Source of the DNA: Bacteroidales bacterium | GTDB taxonomy: Bacteria; Bacteroidota; Bacteroidia; Bacteroidales; GCA-2748055 | DNA length: 18,193 nt | Direction: 5' to 3' | Assembly: GCA_029934875.1 (NCBI GenBank) | Contig: JAOZLK010000003.1 | Coordinates: 1-18,193 of the forward strand | In this document: positions 15,694 through 18,193 of the stretch, one piece after another | How positions within the stretch are numbered: position 1 is the first letter of the stretch | Layout: every line of letters begins with the position of its first letter | The notes under the pieces: model-generated | What the model was told of the DNA's origin: nothing | Seen by the model: only the letters and a program-made list of their open reading frames with translations | The model's database searches: none | Made by a program: the position numbers and the translations under genes

Positions 15694-16302
15694 ATGACCA
15701 CATTGAAAGAAAGGCTTAATAGATGGAAAGAGACCCGGAACACCGGGCAGAAAATTGGAGATGTCTTCTTTTGGGTCTTGCTGGTTCTCTTAATTATTCC
15801 AGGGCCAAGAAAGGTAATTTCAACCAGCATTAACCGGCTTGCATTGCATATAAAGAGTCCATCGATGATCCCGGAAGAAAAGCAGCTAAGCCTGGATGAG
15901 GATGCTTACAAATGGGTTCTTCGTAGCGATGAGGGAGAAGCTGTGAGCTTTTCTCAGTTTCGGGATAAGCCTGTATTTCTGAATTTCTGGGCTACCTGGT
16001 GCCCCCCCTGTGTGGCCGAACTCCCTGAAATTCAGAAAGCCTGGGAAAAACATGGAAGTTCAGTGGATTTTCTCCTGGTCACCAACCAGGACCCCACTGT
16101 GGTGAAGGCATTTATGGAAAAGCATGGATATACGGTGCCTGTCCACTATACAGCTTCACCAGAGCCACAGGCATTTGATCACGGCTCCATACCAACTACC
16201 TATATACTCTCTCCGGAAGGGAAGATCGTGGTGATGAAGAAAGGGGCCGTTAATTGGAACTCAAAGGGAACAGACCGGGTTTTCGACTACCTTCTCAGGT
16301 AG
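15694..16302 (+). CDS. Membrane-anchored TlpA-like thioredoxin family protein
   Basis: A 202-residue protein with an N-terminal cytoplasmic stretch, one membrane helix (about 23-37, FFWVLLVLLIIPG) and a periplasmic thioredoxin fold (about 63-202). The active site is WCPPC (C103, C106) in FWATWCPPCVAELPEIQ, and the cis-proline is P167 in SIPTTYI. WCPPC is typical of TlpA/ResA-type reductants that keep periplasmic cysteines reduced, for example in cytochrome c maturation. No such client gene is in the window, so the partner is unknown. The helix lacks a signal-peptidase site, suggesting a retained anchor. The 3' end overlaps the convergent permease gene by 8 bp. Confidence 0.93.
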   Translation: MTTLKERLNRWKETRNTGQKIGDVFFWVLLVLLIIPGPRKVISTSINRLALHIKSPSMIPEEKQLSLDEDAYKWVLRSDEGEAVSFSQFRDKPVFLNFWATWCPPCVAELPEIQKAWEKHGSSVDFLLVTNQDPTVVKAFMEKHGYTVPVHYTASPEPQAFDHGSIPTTYILSPEGKIVVMKKGAVNWNSKGTDRVFDYLLR

Positions 16303-17380
16303 TCTTCCTGTAATTGGTGATTGCCAGGGTCAGAATCAGTGTGGCATAAAGACAGAGGCTGTAAAACTCCCGGCTAATATCGGCAAATCCGGACCCCTTC
16401 AGGAGAATCATCCGAATCACCCGCATGAAATAGGCTACAGGATTGGCCAGGTTTATCTTCTGTGCCCATGCAGGCATGCTGTCGGCAGGTGTGAAAACCC
16501 CGCTCATCAGGATGAAGGTGAGCATAAAAAAGAAGGCCATATACATCAGCTGTTGCTGGGTATTGGAGATGGTTGATAGAAAAAGCCCGATCCCCAGTAC
16601 TGTCAGCAGGTAGACGCAGGTAAAGAGGAAAAGCAGCCCCAGGCTTCCCACGATGGGCAGTCCGAATAACAGCCTTCCGATCAGCAGTCCGAATGCAAGC
16701 TCAAAGAGGGCAATCACCATAAAGGGAAGCAACTTGGCCATGATGAACTGGTATTTTCGGATGGGTGTGACATTGATCTGTTCGGTGGTCCCCATCTCTT
16801 TCTCCCTCACAAGATTAAGCGCAGTCAACAGCATACCGATCAGGGTTACTATAATCACCAGGATGCCTGAGAACATGTAGATCTTAAAGTCCAACAGCGG
16901 GTTGTACCAGTACCTGGGAATTATTTCAAGAACCGCTTTATTCCCCTGGTTATTGAAAGCAGTGATGATCTGGGTACAGTAAGCATTAATCAGTCCTGCT
17001 TCCGTAGCATTGATGGCATTTACCACCAACTGAAGGTCTGTATATTTTTCCCGGTAGAGGTTCTTCTCAAAATCGTGCTGCATGTGGAGGATCACATCCA
17101 CATTGTCATTGGTCAGTTCATCCTCTGCCTCCTGGTAATTGTTGGTGACAAAGTTAATCTCAAAAAAAGGCGAGCCTTTAAAGTGGGAGACCAGCTGCCT
17201 TGAAGCCTGGGAGTAATCCTGATCCACCACCGCCATACTGATTCCCTTCATCTCAAGATTCGCTGCATAAGTCAAGAGAATCATCTGGAATACCGGAACC
17301 ACAAAAATGATGGGAAGCATCAACTTGTTCCGGAAGATCTGCTTGAATTCTTTTTGCAGTAATGTGAATAGTATCCTCAT
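16295..17380 (-). CDS. ABC-2 type transporter permease (YbhR/YhhJ-like)
   Basis: A 361-residue permease of the ABC-2 exporter family. It has a first helix at about 21-41 after the amphipathic start LLQKEFKQIFRNK, a large extracytoplasmic domain at about 42-170, and five to six helices at about 171-360. The segment LVREKEMGTTEQINVTPIRKYQ is the conserved cytoplasmic coupling region, and MSGVFTPADSMPAWAQ with NPVAYFMRVIRMILLKGSG is typical of YbhS/YbhR/YhhJ. Such permeases work in pairs with an ATPase and an HlyD-type periplasmic adaptor, and in known systems export drugs or other hydrophobic compounds; the substrate here is unknown. It starts 10 bp after the partner permease, so the two form one operon. 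Confidence 0.93.
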   Translation of the reverse strand: MRILFTLLQKEFKQIFRNKLMLPIIFVVPVFQMILLTYAANLEMKGISMAVVDQDYSQASRQLVSHFKGSPFFEINFVTNNYQEAEDELTNDNVDVILHMQHDFEKNLYREKYTDLQLVVNAINATEAGLINAYCTQIITAFNNQGNKAVLEIIPRYWYNPLLDFKIYMFSGILVIIVTLIGMLLTALNLVREKEMGTTEQINVTPIRKYQFIMAKLLPFMVIALFELAFGLLIGRLLFGLPIVGSLGLLFLFTCVYLLTVLGIGLFLSTISNTQQQLMYMAFFFMLTFILMSGVFTPADSMPAWAQKINLANPVAYFMRVIRMILLKGSGFADISREFYSLCLYATLILTLAITNYRKTT

Positions 17381-17390
17381 ATCTTTCGCG

Positions 17391-18193
17391 CTAATTCAGT
17401 CTGATTTGAAACCTCTTAACAGCGGCCAGGATGAAGAAGAGCGTCATCCCAAATAATATCAGGGTCTCTTTCCAGATAAAGGCGAAGCCACTTCCCTTGA
17501 GCATGATGTTCTTTACAATAACAATAAACCAACGGGGAGGCATAATGGCAGAAAACCACTGTAATACTTTTGGCATATTGTCAACAGGAAAAATAAACCC
17601 GGAGAGCAGGATTGTTGGCAGCATTAGTCCCAGCAAACTCATGAACATGGCCATCTGCTGTGTTTTTGCAATGGTGGAGATCAAGACCCCCAGTGAAAGG
17701 GCCAGGGTGATAAAAAGCATGCACTCCCCCATCAACAACCAGATACTCCCAACCACCGGCACATCAAATACCAGGAATCCCAGAAGTAAAATAGTCAGGG
17801 CATTGGTAAAGGATAGAAACACATAGGGAGTTACCTTTCCCAGGATGATCTCCCTGGGCTTCAGTGGTGATGCCAGCAGAAGCTCCATGGTCCCAAACTC
17901 CTTCTCCCGGGCAATCGTCACTGAGGTCATAAGGGCTGAAATGAGCATCAGAATCATGGCCATCAGACCGGGTATAAACATATAGACCCCCTTCATCTCC
18001 TCATTGTAAAACATCCTGGATTTAATATCTATGGACCAGGGTAGCTCAACATCCCTGTTCAGGCTTTGAAAGTAGTTCATTAGTACCCCCTGGAGGTAGG
18101 TAAGGCTTAGCTGGGCGGCATTGGCATCCGACGCATCAGTAACGATTTTTATGGCAGCATGATTCTCCCTCAACAGGTTCCGCTCAAAACCCT
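17391..18193 (-). CDS. ABC-2 type transporter permease, partial (5' end beyond window)
   Basis: The frame is open to the right edge. Codons ahead of the apparent TTG start at 18173 read GFERNLL, matching the family motif G-F-E-R-x-L in the extracytoplasmic domain. The gene therefore continues beyond the window and lacks about its first 100-120 residues. Visible parts are the extracytoplasmic end, the coupling segment IAREKEFGTMELLLASPLKPREIILGK, and helices including MSLLGLMLPTILLSGFIFPVDNMP, then PPRWFIVIVKNIMLKGSG. It resembles the downstream permease in layout (AREKE(F/M)GT, SGxxxPxDxMP, MLKGSG), as expected for a duplicated heterodimeric pair. The ATPase and adaptor genes are expected further upstream, outside the window. 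Confidence 0.93.
   Translation of the reverse strand, partial: GFERNLLRENHAAIKIVTDASDANAAQLSLTYLQGVLMNYFQSLNRDVELPWSIDIKSRMFYNEEMKGVYMFIPGLMAMILMLISALMTSVTIAREKEFGTMELLLASPLKPREIILGKVTPYVFLSFTNALTILLLGFLVFDVPVVGSIWLLMGECMLFITLALSLGVLISTIAKTQQMAMFMSLLGLMLPTILLSGFIFPVDNMPKVLQWFSAIMPPRWFIVIVKNIMLKGSGFAFIWKETLILFGMTLFFILAAVKRFQIRLN

Noticed and set aside
18171..18173. TTG at 18173 as the start of the right-edge permease
   Set aside because: The upstream codons give the conserved GFER motif and the first membrane helix is missing, so the gene is truncated by the window.

Overview
The window looks like a chromosomal piece of a Bacteroidota bacterium, probably from the Bacteroidales/Marinilabiliales side. 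The signs are a periplasmic propeller-type sensor joined to a SpoIIE phosphatase, a fused HisB, a TlpA-type thioredoxin, a YihY protein with a long C-terminal extension, and promoter-like sites of the Bacteroidota type (TTG, then TAnnTTTG) in place of -35/-10 boxes. The genus cannot be fixed from the sequence alone.

Layout. Positions 1-1639 (minus) hold the 5' part of a long gene for an exported protein with propeller-like repeats; it runs out of the left edge. Nineteen bases upstream is the stop of a 1084-residue membrane sensor (propeller, Y_Y_Y domain, one membrane helix, coiled coil, SpoIIE/PP2C phosphatase; minus). Divergent from it at 4963-6438 (plus) is a probable lipoprotein of the aminopeptidase P family. 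It meets tail to tail a small cyclophilin (6446-6883, minus). Upstream of the cyclophilin lies a heptanucleotide tandem repeat (6951-7028).

Positions 7040-14060 (minus) are a complete, compact histidine operon in the order hisG-D-C-B-H-A-F-IE, the same order as in enteric bacteria, with a fused HisB and a fused HisIE. It encodes all the dedicated enzymes from PRPP and ATP to histidine. Gaps are 1-18 bp, or the genes overlap by 4-8 bp.

The most rewarding part is the 250-bp leader in front of hisG. It has a Bacteroidota-type promoter (14220-14250), an 18-codon leader ORF MRIYRQHSVHHYHHHVIG with six His codons (14146-14202), and a 9-bp GC-rich hairpin with a three-base loop followed by a U-rich run (14073-14105) ending 12 bases before the hisG start. 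Together these form a classic ribosome-mediated histidine attenuator.

Right of the operon are YihY (14309-15607, minus), a divergent membrane-anchored TlpA-like thioredoxin (15694-16302, plus), and two ABC-2 type permeases of the YbhR/YbhS/YhhJ kind (16295-17380, and 17391 to beyond the right edge, minus). The ATPase and membrane-fusion subunits of that exporter would be expected beyond the right edge. No rRNA, tRNA, CRISPR array, insertion sequence or phage gene was seen.
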